Origin: Amorphophallus konjac
Lineage: Eukaryota; Streptophyta; Magnoliopsida; Alismatales; Araceae
Length of the DNA: 64,000 nt
Direction of reading: 5' to 3'
NCBI GenBank assembly: GCA_022559845.1
Contig: CM040128.1
Span: forward strand, 76,633,247-76,697,246
The position numbers and the translations under genes were made by a program. The notes under the pieces are model-generated. The model was not told where the DNA came from and did no database searches. It saw nothing but the letters and a program-made list of their open reading frames with translations. Shown here in pieces: positions 43,584 to 55,116 of the stretch (position 1 is its first letter; each line of letters begins with the position of its first letter).

Positions 43584-43983
43584 TCTAACGCGTACGTTGT
43601 AGACTTATCGGAAGACTTTGGGATCAGCTCCACGTTCAACGTCTCGGATCTAATCATCTATAGGGACCCAGTGGTGATTCCCAGTGAGTCTTTCGAGCCG
43701 TCTCCTCCCCTTGAGAGTGACCCCGCCTCTGAGTGTCCACCACTAGCCTCATTCCCATAGCAACGTGAGCATATGGAACATATACGAGATGAGCAGGTCA
43801 CGATTACTAGGAGTGGAGCGTACCCGCTCTACCTGGTACGGTGGAGAGAACGGCCCACATCTGATGACATGTGGATCACCCGGGCAGAGCTACAGAGAAT
43901 GGATCCAGATCCGCTGGAGGATACCAGAGCAACAACACCCCTTACTCAACGGGGTCGAGTTCTTCCCACCCGGAGAGAATTGA
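43584..43983 (+). pseudogene. Integrase tail and chromodomain of a chromovirus
   Basis: The frame reads SNAYVVDLSEDFGISSTFNV, SDLIIYRD, then after one TAG (about 43758) EHMEHIRDEQVTITRSG, YPLYLVRWRERPTSDDMWIT and AELQRMDPDPLED. The first part is the end of the integrase C-terminal domain; the second is a chromodomain with YLVRW and the W-I-T segment. It ends at the LTR boundary with a purine-rich GGAGAGAA that can serve as polypurine tract. It is in the same frame register as the gag-like frame. The chromodomain kept without an integrase core is odd. Confidence 0.8.
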
Positions 43984-46060
43984 TGGGGACATCAAAGCAA
44001 AGCATCTCACTTTTTTTTAGTTTGCATTTTTATCATTGAGTCATTTGGGTTTACTTGTAAGGCTAATTATAAGCCAATGGACTAGCCATTAGGAATTAAT
44101 GGGTTTCTTTCCTAAAAAGAGTCTAATAGGGGTTTATTCTCATATTAGACCTCAAAGGCCACTTAGGCCCAATTGGGCCACCCTCTCTCTCATCGGACTT
44201 CCTAGTTTCTAGGTCCCATAAGGGTTGGTCCAAGGTCCATGGTGGACTTGGACCAAGACAAGTCCAAGTAGGACTTTTTAAGGAGGGCACCCCCCCTTTT
44301 CTCGCTTTTTGTATTTTTGTTATTATTTTGACCATGGGAGAAGAAATGAGGATTTGCCATCCCCTAAGTGCCCCTCCCTAACCCTAGATCTGAGGGTACT
44401 AATGATTATTTAGTTAGGGTTTACCTTTCATCTAAAATGTCTTGCAAACATTATTTTCATAAGAATTAATGAAAGAAAATTCAGGAATTTCTTCAAGGAG
44501 CCAAGGGCGCCCCCCTCTCTCCTCTCTTCCTCCTCCTTACAGCTGCGATGGTTGTGGATCCAAGGTGCAACACCTTGTTCGTGGGATCGATTCCCACCTC
44601 TATCACCTCTGCTGGGTGTGACTCTCAGTCATCGCCACAGCCGCCGCCATCCGTGCCGCCGCCGAGCCACCACAACCCCATCTTCACCTTGCTGTCTTGA
44701 ATTCTGAGATCCCGGACATAACCTCAATAAAAAGGTTGGTACACCAAATCCAGCCATCGGATGATCATAAAACTTTTATAGATCATTCCCCACGTCGTTA
44801 CCTCTTCCCAGTTCAAATTTCACGTTGATCCGCCACCGTTTACTTCTCCTCCCACCTGTGTCTTTCCACCCATCGTAATCTGCCTATCTGTAGATCTGCG
44901 AGAGAGAAACCTGATCAACCAATTTTTGCACCCCCTAAACCATTTTAGATGACCACCAAATTTTTTGTGCTTGATCCCCTCGTTCCCCTCTTTCAACAAT
45001 ATTAATCCCTTCACCCAGATTTATCATTTTCCCATCGGTCAATCCTCTTCTTCAGGCAGATCACAGTCTGCCCTGCACCCTTGCCAGATCAAGATCCTCT
45101 GTTGCAGAGTTTTTCATGGAGAATCAGGCCATTGGATGGTTGTGTATTTCACATATGTTGTATCTCTTCAAGTATACTTTGCAACGGCGTTGGTTTCGTT
45201 CTGATCCGCCTCCGGATCTGAGCACAATAAGCATTTTTGCCGGGTCGCGCAGATCTACCAAGTCACAAGACTGCGGTGTAGGTCTGGGATCTAAAATCTC
45301 CGTCGGTCCTTCGCCTGTGATCCAGCCACCACTGACCTCAGAGATCGAAGAGGGACCTCCCACCAACGTCCTAGCCAACCGCCGCTGTCAGAAGACGACC
45401 TAAAGTCGCCGTCCCATGTGCCGCACGTGCTTGCTATCCAGCAGATCTGAGTAGTGCCAAGTCGGACAAGCAGCCCACCTCCGCCCCGAAAGCCCCTTCG
45501 GTTTGCCGCCTGTCAACCCAAGATCGGCGCTCCTGGATTACTGTTGTAGCCCTTTACCTCCCTGCGTGGAGTGGGCCGTAATTTTTGTGTTGTAATTAAT
45601 AATATTTACTGTAACAGGAGTTACGCATCTTGGCAGGGAAGTCTTCCCCACGCCCCGAGTGTAGAGGTACGTTTTTGCTCCTCTCTTTATCGCATTTGCC
45701 TATTTTCTATATGTTTGAATGCCACTGCTTGCGTGAGATAGGATATCTAGCTCGATCAAATTCAATCACCGCTGCGAGTGAGAGATCGTGACCTGTCCCG
45801 TGACTCGATCCGAGCACGAGTGTGAGCTGACCACCCTTGACTCACTGCCGATTTCTCAACCGCACAAATCCACGCATTTCCCTCGCTTGGGATGAATCGT
45901 GAGCGTGTGCTTCTTGTTGAGGACTTATTCACCTCTCTGGAGCTCTTTGGTGTCGAGTTTCTCGCGTCGTCGCTGGTCACGTCGTCAATTTAGTCGCATC
46001 GTCGCCTAGAGTCCCAGATTTGCATCACATTGGTCTTGATTCCCATTTCATCCCGCATCA
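43981..46060 (+). repeat. 3' LTR of the chromovirus derivative (2080 bp)
   Basis: It starts TGATGGGGACATCAAAGC and ends CCCGCATCA; collinear with 39384-41418, followed by the right TCCTT. Confidence 0.92.
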
Positions 46061-46065
46061 TCCTT
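46061..46065. repeat. Target-site duplication TCCTT, right copy
   Basis: Identical to 39379-39383, proving that sequence left of 39384 and right of 46065 was contiguous before insertion. Confidence 0.9.
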
Positions 46066-47449
46066 CCAATTGGACCCATTAGGCCTACTGCCCCCTCTCA
46101 CACCTCCACCTCACTATCACCTTCCCCTATTTCTCACATCTTTATAACCGGGCCCATCAAACCGCCAGCTCGGAGCCCATCAACCCTCTCTCGGCGCAAA
46201 GTCTTGCCCTTAGGAGCAGTCGTATGTTCCAACGCACTTACCCGCCAGCTAGTCCAACCACGGGTAATCCCCAATCTTGCAGCAGGCGACAAATCAGGAG
46301 GAGGCAGATCCACTCCTAGGCACGCAATACGACTTGTTGCATCATCTAGACCACATGCCCTCTAAAATCTCTATCTTGGAGTTGATCAAGGGGTCAAAGG
46401 TTCACCAAGATGCCCTCCGAGATTTGTTGCAGAAGATTATGGTGAACGAAGACATGGCAGCTGGTGGTCTACCTTCCACACTGGCCACTATCACCAAGGG
46501 ACCAGCTATTACCTTTTCCGAGGTGGAATTGGCACCCCCGAAGCCAGGTGGATGCCACTATGCATTTCTATCACACTCAAAAAAGTGGCTATCGAAGCAG
46601 CTCTTGTGGATATGGGTACCTCTATTAATGTGTCCTTTGAGCACTCTTTGGGCTTGCAACATTTTCGAGAAGCATCTTTGCCCGACTCCTAGCACCATTG
46701 TTGCGTATAATAATTCAAGGAGACCTTGTCACGACATTGTTACTTTGCAAGTCGAACTTGGGCCTCTGTCTATGCTTGTGGAATTTTATGTTCTGGACAT
46801 AGACTCGATGTTTAAAGCTATTCTTGGAAGGCCATGGATCGATGATCTGAATGTTGTGGCTTCGACCGCCCACCAGTTCCTCAAATTCCCTTTTCAAGGA
46901 TGGGCAGTCAAGGTCGAGAGTATCTCTATGGCTCGCACGGTTGAGGCCATTACCAAAAAGCTCCTTCCAACACTCTGGCCGACCAACATGCCCATCATTT
47001 CTATAATGGATCTCGGCTTTCCATGGGCTTATTCATGCCGTGAATCGAAGGCCGCACAGGTAGGGGCTATAGTGAAGTCTAAGCTATCGGATACAAGGGG
47101 TTGGTCTATAATGTTGAAACTCGGGTACCAGCCAGGTAGAGGTTTGGGTGCCCGTCTCCAGGGGAGAACTAAGCTAGTCCCGAACTATAAAATGAGAGAC
47201 CGAAGGGGACTAGGATATCGTGAGAGTCCGCTCTCATTGATGCTAGATTGGCTGCCATTAACTTGGACACTACGGGAGCACTTTGTCCGAGGTCCTCTTC
47301 AGCTGGGGTATGACACACTTAAGCCCCTAATTCAGCAGATCGACAAGGGAGGAAGTGTTGATTGCCCGATATCTAGCCCACCTCTAGTGCCGGAAGGCCT
47401 TAGCGCCAATATGCCAGACTTTTCAGGTTCTTTTGGTCGGCTGTTTTGA
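46066..47449 (+). pseudogene. Tat-like protease with G-patch domain
   Basis: Continuation of the gag-pol of the plus-strand element. The protease active-site segment LVDMGTSINV (Asp codon at 46609) is in one frame, while the following CPLSTLWACNIFEKHL and the flap region AILGRPWIDDLNVVAS are in another, so an indel near 46630 splits the enzyme. Further on (about 47090-47224) GYQPGRGLGARLQGR and DRRGLGYRE form a G-patch, a glycine-rich nucleic-acid or helicase-binding module seen after protease in some retroelements. The frame then stays open to 47449 with no other recognised domain. Confidence 0.75.
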
Positions 47450-48300
47450 GAGGGCGACCACGCTATGGAGATTCAAGTGGTCAGGCGGGAGCAAAGAAAT
47501 CTGGCCGTCAACTCATGGGAGGTTGGGGGCTTTATCATGTTCTTTACTCTATCCCCATCTAAGTTATTTTATATCTTTCAAGGCCTTCAATCCATACCTG
47601 CTACACCTCCAATCATCATTCACTTATCTCCTCAGTTGTTTTATTCTTCCTCAATCAAGCATTCTCCCATTACTCCTCTATCTGTGTCAGTATCTACTCA
47701 ATGACCATCATCTCCTCCTAAACTTCTCTCTCCCTCTCATCATACCATCTCATCCCTCTCCACACTTCAATTCTCTTGCTGCATGATCCTCGACGATTCC
47801 AACAAAAAATGCTAATTTTCAAACTCATGTTTCGTTTGAGGAAATTGTTATGTTTACTCCGTCTGCGTCAGGGTGAGACCTCCCGTCTTTCTCTCATCAT
47901 CACTAGAGTTTCTCTTCGAGGACCCCTTGTCCTCCTCTAGGTTAGATTTAGGTTCAGTTGAGTTAGTTGATAGGGTAGGATCAAGTCTAGCTGGTCCGTC
48001 CAACTCGTTCTCTGGGTTTGAGATGTGCCCCACGTCGTGTTACTCAAGAATTATTCCTCCTAGGTTCCTCCAGGATCTCGCTCAGCGGTGTTGTGCCCTT
48101 CTTAGATGACCGAAATTTGTCGAAGAAGCTAGCCCTGGTGTTAGAAGAAGAAGCATGGGACGGGGTGCCTGGTGACGACGGATTGGGTGTATATGAGATC
48201 TTGAACGAGAAGGACCCAGCCGATGGGAAAGACATCAAGGTAGATGACACCGCTGATTTGTATACTCAAGGATTGAAGAGATTTGACGAACCCTCCATGG
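47450..48300 (+). other. Linker between protease/G-patch and RT
   Basis: Pyrimidine-rich sequence (47520-47800), then a frame from about 48018 with acidic content. No known domain is recognised; plant Tat elements often have a poorly conserved linker here. Confidence 0.4.
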
Positions 48301-50143
48301 CGGTGGATGAACCTACCAAGGAAATTAATCTTGGAATAGATGAAGAACTCAGGCCTATCATGATTTCTGCTAACCTTCCTCCCGAAGTCAAGAGGAGTTA
48401 ATCTAAGTCTTGAGATAGTATAGTGATTTTTTTGCCTGGTCATATGAGGACATGCCTGATGTTGACCCCTCATTGGTAGAACATAGGCTCGTGCTCAAGC
48501 TAGGGGCAAGACCCGTAAAACAAAAGCTTAGAAGATTTCACCCCCACATGGCCTTGAAGATGAAGGAAGAGGTTGATAAATTGCATAAGGCTTGATTCAT
48601 TAGAGTTGTTCTTTATTCTCAGTGGGTGGAAAATATCGTCCCTGTTATAAAAAAGGATGGTAATGTTCAGATTTGCATTGATTTTAGGGACTTGAATAAG
48701 ACATGTCCGAAAGATGATTTCCCGCTGCCACATATTGACGTATTGGTTAATAACATGGCTGGGTATGAAACTTTATCATTTATGGATGGGTATTCATGGT
48801 ATAACCAAATCCAGCTGGCACCAGAGGATTAAGAGAAAACTTCCTTCACCACGTCTTGGGGCACCTATTGCTATGTAGTCATGATATTTGGACTAAAGAA
48901 CGCAGATGCTACCTACCAAAGGGAAATGATGGCTATCGTCCACAACATGATGCATGTTTATATGGAAGCTTATGTAGATGACATCTTGGTGAAGTCGAAG
49001 ACTAAAGGTGAGCATCCCGGGATCTTGGCTAAGGTTTTGCAAAGAGCCAAGGAGTATAAATTGAAGATGAATCCAAAGAAATGTGTGTTTGGAGTTTCCT
49101 TGGGAAAGTTGCTTGGGTTTATAGTATGCAAGTGGGGGATAGAGATTGATTCGAATAAGGCCAGGGCAATAGCTGAAATGCCCCCTCCAAAAAAATATCA
49201 CAGAACTTCAAGGATTGATTAGGCGTTTGAAGTTCATTAGAAGATTTATATCCCAACATTCTTAGTGGTGCCATCCATTTTACGAACTACTAAAGGCAGG
49301 GGCTAAATTTGAGTGGAATGAAGAATGTCAAAAGGCCTATGCTGATTTGAAGGAATATTTGTTTAATTCCCCGATTTTTCAACCTCTTGTCCTAGGGAAA
49401 CCTTTAATCTTGTACATTTCTGTCATCGAGGACTCCCTAGGAGCTATCCTTGCTCAACATGATGATGAAGGCAAAGAAAGGGTAGCTTATTACCTCTTTA
49501 GGCTCTTCAACCCTGTAGAAGCCAAGTACACCACTATGGAGAAGACTTGCACATCATTGGTTTGGGTAGCCCAGAAGTTGAAGCATTATTTCTTGGCCCA
49601 TGAGGTTAAGTTGATCTCTATGATGGACCCGATTCGCTACCTTTTAGAAAAATTTGTCCTATCCAATAGGTTACCTGATTGGAAACGTTTGGTCTCCCAG
49701 TTCGACATCTCCTTCATCATCCAAAGGGCTGTCAAAGGGTATGCCATTGCTGAGCACTTAACCCACATGCCTCTTCCTCATAGTGATTCCATCCGAGATG
49801 AGTTTCCCGATGAGCAACTCTCGGTCATCTCTCATGACCTTTTCTGGTCCTTGCACTTCAAAGGTGCACTTAATTCTATGGGCCGTGGGATAGGTGCCAT
49901 TCTTCTTACTCCCAAGGGAGTGACAATTCCCCTTGCTTACCAGCTCACTTTTCCTGCCACCAACAATATTTCCGAGTATGAAGCTCTCCTCCCTGGTCTC
50001 AAGCATGCTTACCTCTTAGGTGCATGTCACCTGAAAACTATATGGGACTCTCAGCTCATCCTTTGGCAGATCCTCTCAACTTACTGCACTCATGACCTGA
50101 AGCTCAAGCCTTATCAAGATCTGGTCACACTTTTGGCAAAGTA
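48301..50143 (+). pseudogene. Tat-lineage reverse transcriptase with two RNase H domains
   Basis: RT begins around RPIMISANLPPEVK (48352) and shows VIKKDGNVQICIDFRDLNKT, CPKDDFPLPHIDVLV, FMDGYSWYNQIQLAPED, FGLKNADATYQREM and the catalytic YVDD (48971-48982). The first RNase H (about 49340-49760) has LILYISVIEDSLGAILAQ and YTTMEKTC. A second, RNase H-like domain (about 49860-50110) has GRGIGAILLTPKG, NNISEYEALLPGL and DSQLILWQ; this archaeal-type extra domain marks the Tat lineage. Stops near 48398, 48595 and 48830 and a frameshift near 49200-49260 inactivate it. Confidence 0.88.
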
Positions 50144-51663
50144 GTTCCGAAAGCTTATCTATATCCATACTCCTCATTCTCAGAACATTCTCGTTGACGC
50201 ATTGGCATCGTTAGTTTCCTCCTTGTCCTTCTCTCTCAGTCACAGCACTGAGACCATCATCATTCAGAGGTTAGATACCCCGTCTCCATAGGACCCATGG
50301 TTTGATAACCTTAGGAAAGGTGTGGAAGAGAAGGCTAGGAAGGATAATATTAATTTGCAGGAAGTTTCTTTGACCGAGTTAGGGAAGTGTTGGAAGATGA
50401 ACTGCCATGGTATTTTGAGATTGAGAAATACTACAAAGAAGGAAACTATCCCGAGACGGCTCACGCCGAGGAATGTAAGGCAATTAGAAGAGCTGCTGCC
50501 AGATATGCGGTTGTCGGTGGAGTTTTGTATAGGCGCGCTCTCAATGGAATGCTTATGAGGTGTCTGGATGATGATGAAGTATGGAAGGTAGTTGAAGGTG
50601 ATCATTCTAGTAAATGTGGAGGACATGTCAATAGTCAGATGCTTGCGAAAAAAATTCTTAAGCAGGGCTATTACTGGCCAACCCTAGAGCAGGACTGTGT
50701 CATCTACGTTCGTAGGTGTGTTAAGTGCCAACTCCATGCCGATTAGATTCATGCTCCTTCTTCTCTTCATCTGCTTTCCGCTCCATGGCCGTTCTCCATG
50801 TGGGCCTTTGATATCATTGGACCCCTTGGTGATCCTAATGCCCAAATTAAACAAAAATCATTTATTTTAACTACCACCAAATATTTCACTAAGTGGGCTG
50901 AAGCTGAAGCTTACGCGGTGATTAAAGCCACCACGGTATGCCGATTTATCATGAAGAATCCTTTCGCGGTTTGGAGTGCCGAGCAGCATCGTCACTGACA
51001 ATGGGCCCCAGTTTGTCACGCAATAACTCCAGGATCTATGTAAGAAGTTCAATATTGCATTGCATCATTCATCGCCATATTACCCTCAAGGCAACGATCA
51101 AGTTGAGGTCACTAATAAAACCCTTCTCAAAATTTTAAAGAAAACTTGTGAGTCACATAAATTTGCGAATTGGCCGAAAAGATTAATGAAGGCTCTATGG
51201 GCCTGTCGAACTTTTGTCTGTACACCTATGGAGAAAACCCCCTATTCTCTTACTTATAACATGGAGGCGGTAGTTCCATACGAGATCCTCGCCCCTTCCT
51301 TAAGAGTACAACTGGACAAAGAGCTTAGCCTCGACGAATGCCGAGAAGCGATACTAGTACAGTTGGAACTCTTAGAGGAGAGGAGCTTCAATGCAGTCGA
51401 TCATGTAACTGCATATCAAAGGTGAATCTCGAGGCATTTTCAAAAGAAGGTCATTGAGCGTAAGTTTCAAGTGGGTAATTTGGTCGCAAAACACATCTTC
51501 ATTAGACCCGGAGATCCAAGGTCCAAATTATAAGCAAATTGGGAAGGCCCTTACGTTGTTAAGGAGATTTATCCTAGGAACGTGTATCATTTGGTTAACA
51601 CCGATGGTGAGGAGCTGTCTCACCCATGGAATAGGTTGTATCTTAAATGGTTTTATGCATAGG
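50144..51663 (+). pseudogene. Tat-lineage integrase
   Basis: The zinc region reads GDHSSKCGGHVNSQMLAKKI, GYYWPTLEQD and RRCVKCQLH. Catalytic positions: Asp in WAFDIIGPL (50810-50812), Asp in IVTDNGPQF (50997-50999) and Glu in QVEVTNKTLLK (51105-51107). They lie in different frames, so indels near 50950 and 51010 break the enzyme. The C-terminal domain (FQVGNLV..., NWEGPYVVKEIYPRNVYHLV, HPWNRLYLKWFYA) ends near 51663. No chromodomain is present. In the family the protein inserts element cDNA in the nucleus. Confidence 0.85.
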
Positions 51664-52805
51664 GATTGGTTGACGATAATCACGTGGTGGGGTTTCAAAA
51701 TTTTCTCCCACAATCACTAGGGATGACCCCGAGTGCAGCTCTCACACACTACACAACAAACACTAGCTGGTCCATTCTAAGTAACACCATTGTTGCTTCG
51801 GCCATACTTGGGCTTGTGTCAAGATCTTTTGTCTTCTTCACTCTGCCGGGTATAGGGGCAAGGGGTGGAATGAGAGAGACAACAAACCTAAATACCCCCG
51901 ACAAGATGAAGTCTCAAATAGGGACAGTCTATTAAAACCTACCGGTACAAAACTTAAATCCAAATCTCACCAAGAAAGGGCATGAAAAAAGAAAAAAAGA
52001 AAAAAAAGGGAAAAGGCATGGCAAGAAGGCAGTATAGTTCCCTACGAGACTTTATGAGCCCGATCGTATGCGTGTCTCAGTTAAGAGTAGGTCCAAACAA
52101 AAGGACACAAAGCTTCGGCACAACAAATTGAATCTCCTGGGTGATCCTAGCATTTTAAGAGGGAAGATTAGTTATCTGCATAATTGAATTAATTTAAGAG
52201 CTAAGGTGCTGAGTTTGGAATTTTACCACTGCATATGGAAGAGTGTCGATGTCATTCTGGATGGTGGCGATTTGGTACCTCAAGGATCGGCCATCTCGCT
52301 CTGGCGCCCACCGGTGTGCTAGGGGCACCAGCCTGGGTCTAACCTTCGTCCCGCGATTGAGGGAAGGTAGGTAGCTCCAAACCTAAAAATATAAAGGGTT
52401 AATGCAGATAATCACATTTACATAAATTGCACAAATTAAATAAAATTAATTGAATTTAAGTTCAGGGTGTTTTTACCTGGAGCAAGGGGTAGAATCCACT
52501 AAGGGAAGCCTATCGTCTGGAGATGCTAAGGTTGTCAAACAAGTGGGCCAGCACTACCGCTCCCCACACATACTCCCCTACTCTGCTCAAGTCCTCGAGC
52601 AGGGGCAAGTGTCAGCAACTCACCGCATTACCGTGGGATCCCAGCAAGAGTCTCTGATCATAAGGATCAGGAAGTGCTAGAGGACCCTGTCTCCCCTCCG
52701 TCCCGCCGCATCTGCCACCTTCGCCTTCATGCCCTCTACTAATCTCTACAAGTGCTGGGCCGGGGTCTCTCCTACCCTCGCTCCCATCTCTCTCAAGCCC
52801 AAGCT
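51664..52805 (+). other. 3' non-coding region after pol
   Basis: No supported plus-strand gene. It has an A-rich stretch (51980-52020). On the minus strand the downstream end of the mobile-domain gene may extend into 52400-52800, but stops are frequent. Confidence 0.45.
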
Positions 52806-53180
52806 CTACTGCAACATCACCCTAGGGAGTAAAGAGGACCATCCCTCTCCCTCCAAGCTCAAGCCCAAGAGTCTCTTAGCCATCTCCCGATAGTCCCTGA
52901 ATGTCTGGCCACTCACTGCTTGGCCATGCACTTGTAGCCTGATAATCCGATTCACGTCCTCAAGCGTCGGGATCATATGACCCCATGGGAAAATGAACGC
53001 CTTGCACTCGACGTCACACCTCACTTTTAGGGCTTGTACTAAGGCTATGTCTACCCTAAGGATGTTTATACCCAGGAATTCCCCGAATTCCAACCTCCCT
53101 AATCTCTCTCGTTGGTACTCGGGTAATGCTAGATACACTGCCCTCACAAGTAGCCAAGAGATATAGGTCCGGGTAGCCCC
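52806..53180 (-). pseudogene. Antisense plant mobile domain (PMD) fragment
   Basis: On the minus strand, opposite to pol, an open stretch reads TYISWLLVRAVYLALPEYQR, LGRLEFGEFLGINIL, then FPWGHMIPTLEDVNRIIRL and VHGQAVSGQTFRDY. The TLEDV...RL.VHG.(A/P)V pattern is the signature of the aminotransferase-like plant mobile domain. A splice-acceptor-like TTTGTGCAG precedes 53180, suggesting this is an internal exon, with an acidic first exon upstream at 53529-53933. Antisense PMD frames between pol and the 3' LTR are known from some Tat-lineage elements. The stop at 52806 cuts it shorter than full PMD proteins. Confidence 0.65.
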
Positions 53181-53528
53181 CTGCACAAATATTGATTCGC
53201 ATTCATACATTAATAAATGGGCATGGTAGTACATTGCATTGCATTGTATTTAAATAGAAAGAAAGGGAAAGAAAGCGACAAAATCAAATTCTGTTTTAAA
53301 CGTGGTGCATGTTGCCACTGCATTATTCCTAAATGCGGTGCACATGGCCATCGCGTTATTCCTAAACACGGTGCCACTGACGACTGCGATATCAGTCTGG
53401 AGATCGTCTGGTTCTCCCTGTTGTGGAAGATGTCCATGGGGCGTTAAAATTCCTACATCCTGGTTCTAGAGGCATTGTTGGCCCCTCTTTCATCCTCATT
53501 CATCAATTTCAAGGAAAAAAGTCATTTT

Positions 53529-53933
53529 TTAGGGTTTCTTGGGGAAGAGCCCTACCTCGAGGGATTGGCGAGCTTCGTCGGTGCCCTCTCCCGTGGCCTC
53601 TCTCACCTCCTCATCTTCTTCTTCTCGTTCTCCTTCTAAGGCTAGGGCCTCGGCCCTTTCTTCTTCACCTCTTGCCTCGGGGACGACCGCCATTGGGGCG
53701 TCTTCCTCCCCTTGTTGTTCCTCTTCCTCGTGTGCCATGGAGGCTGACGCCTCCTCCTCCTCTTGGTGCCGACGGTGGCATGCCCTCTTGACCACTTGCT
53801 TGACCCTTTCAGGCACCATGGTGGTGAGTGGAGTGTATGGTTGCTCGGGCTTCATCCTTTGGACGAAGAGGGTGGAATGTTTGAAAGGGGGAGGGAAACG
53901 AACGACCGTTCGAATGAGGGTTCGAACGGCCAT
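53529..53933 (-). CDS. Acidic antisense reading frame, possible first exon of the PMD gene
   Basis: It opens MAVRTLIRTVVRFPPPF at 53933 and becomes strongly Glu-rich (EEEEQQGEEDAP, EGEREEEDEEVREA) before a stop at 53529. It lies directly upstream of the PMD fragment on the same strand, and a TATA-like TATATAAATA lies just upstream of the ATG (53938-53950). The plus strand is also open here, as expected from codon bias, so the strand call rests on the neighbour. No known domain. It could equally be compositional noise. Confidence 0.35.
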   Translation of the reverse strand: MAVRTLIRTVVRFPPPFKHSTLFVQRMKPEQPYTPLTTMVPERVKQVVKRACHRRHQEEEEASASMAHEEEEQQGEEDAPMAVVPEARGEEERAEALALEGEREEEDEEVREATGEGTDEARQSLEVGLFPKKP

Positions 53934-53949
53934 TTTATTTATATAATAG

Positions 53950-55103
53950 GGCGGTCATGGTTGTGGTCTCTATAGCTCTGCATTCGTACTTGGTCACGGT
54001 CCTTCAACAGACCGTGTCTAACCTTATCATTTTTTTAGCTAGGCTTTGTGGTGTTGCAAATGGTTAGTCTGTGTCTTCGTGCTGCCTGTCCCACCATGTT
54101 TTCTTTCTGTCTCCCACCATATGTTTCGTCCCACCGCAAGTGTAGTTCTATTTATCTTTCTAGTTTTGTTATATTTTTCTTATTGTTGTTATCTTCATAT
54201 AAAAAAAAAGAAAATTCTAAAAAATGTCGTTCCGCCTTCACAGGTACGTCAGGTATGGCTTTCTATCCCTTCTCTTTATTGCATTACTATATGGCATTTT
54301 ACAATATTATATTATCTCAAGGACCGACTGGTTCTCGGTATGTTCTGCGATCTGATGTTCCCCTTTAACAAAAATGATGATGATCTAGGGACATGCAGTT
54401 AATCGCCGGATGGGCCGTTAAGTTTTCTAAATCAGGGAATGATGGAGCCTACCCTGCACGCCGTGGTTGCAAGGGGATTTTTGACCCCAAGTTTGTTCAA
54501 TCTAGCAATATTATCTTTGAGTATTTGATATTTTTATTTTTTCTTTGCATTTGTTTTTATGATTTCTTTTATTTTAGCCCAACATGCATCATATAATTTT
54601 TGAGCATTTTGCATTCTCATTATTTGTCTGGCAATTCCCATCAGCTCTGGTCAATCGTGTATAATTCCTAGTATATGGTCTTATTCCATTTCGAATTTGA
54701 AGGTCTTCTTTGGATTTTCTGCTTGGTCCTGTTAGTCAACTCAATCTTTGTCTAGATTCCATTCTCTCAAGTTTCATTTAGTTTAATTTCTTACGATCTG
54801 CTCACGTTGATGAGTAGCCTGCACGCTGAGCAAGGCTAGGGTGCCTCTTTCATCTCAAGGGGTCGATCGTGTCTCTTTTCTTTTCAATTAGGTAGCTTCC
54901 TTCCAGACAAGTGTCATCTATGCTAGCCTACCGCTGTGGTTAGTTCGGAATTTTTTTGAGAGTTCCCATCTCTTGTTGGGCTTGATGGGTGTCTTTTGCC
55001 TTGATACCCGATTTTCAGTCTGCTCCACTTCACTCTTGCTTCATCTCCTATTCTCACAATGCCTTTGCTCCATCTTCGCTCGCTCCCTTGCAAAGCAGAT
55101 ATC
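53950..55103. other. Non-coding region before the polypurine tract
   Basis: AT-rich, no supported gene on either strand. Some short frames exist but show no recognisable domain. Confidence 0.45.
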
Positions 55104-55112
55104 AAGGAGGGG
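55104..55112 (+). promoter_or_regulatory. Polypurine tract of the plus-strand Tat element
   Basis: AAGGAGGGG followed by CATC and the LTR start TGTAGACACTCAG at 55117. Confidence 0.7.
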
Positions 55113-55116
55113 CATC

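Larger units (their letters stand above)
39384..46060 (+). mobile_element. Non-autonomous chromovirus derivative nested in Tat gag
   Basis: LTRs 39384-41418 and 43981-46060, perfect primer site for initiator tRNA-Met (41422-41433) and perfect 5-bp duplication TCCTT. The internal region is only about 2.6 kb. It holds a gag-like frame with an unrecognised C-terminal extension and, at its 3' end, the integrase tail plus chromodomain of a chromovirus. Protease, RT, RNase H and the integrase core are absent. It would depend on enzymes from another element. Confidence 0.9.

Noticed and set aside
53423..53946. Plus-strand Pro/Ser/Leu-rich frames opposite the acidic antisense frame
   Set aside because: They mirror the GAG/GAA-rich antisense strand; the neighbouring antisense PMD favours the minus strand.
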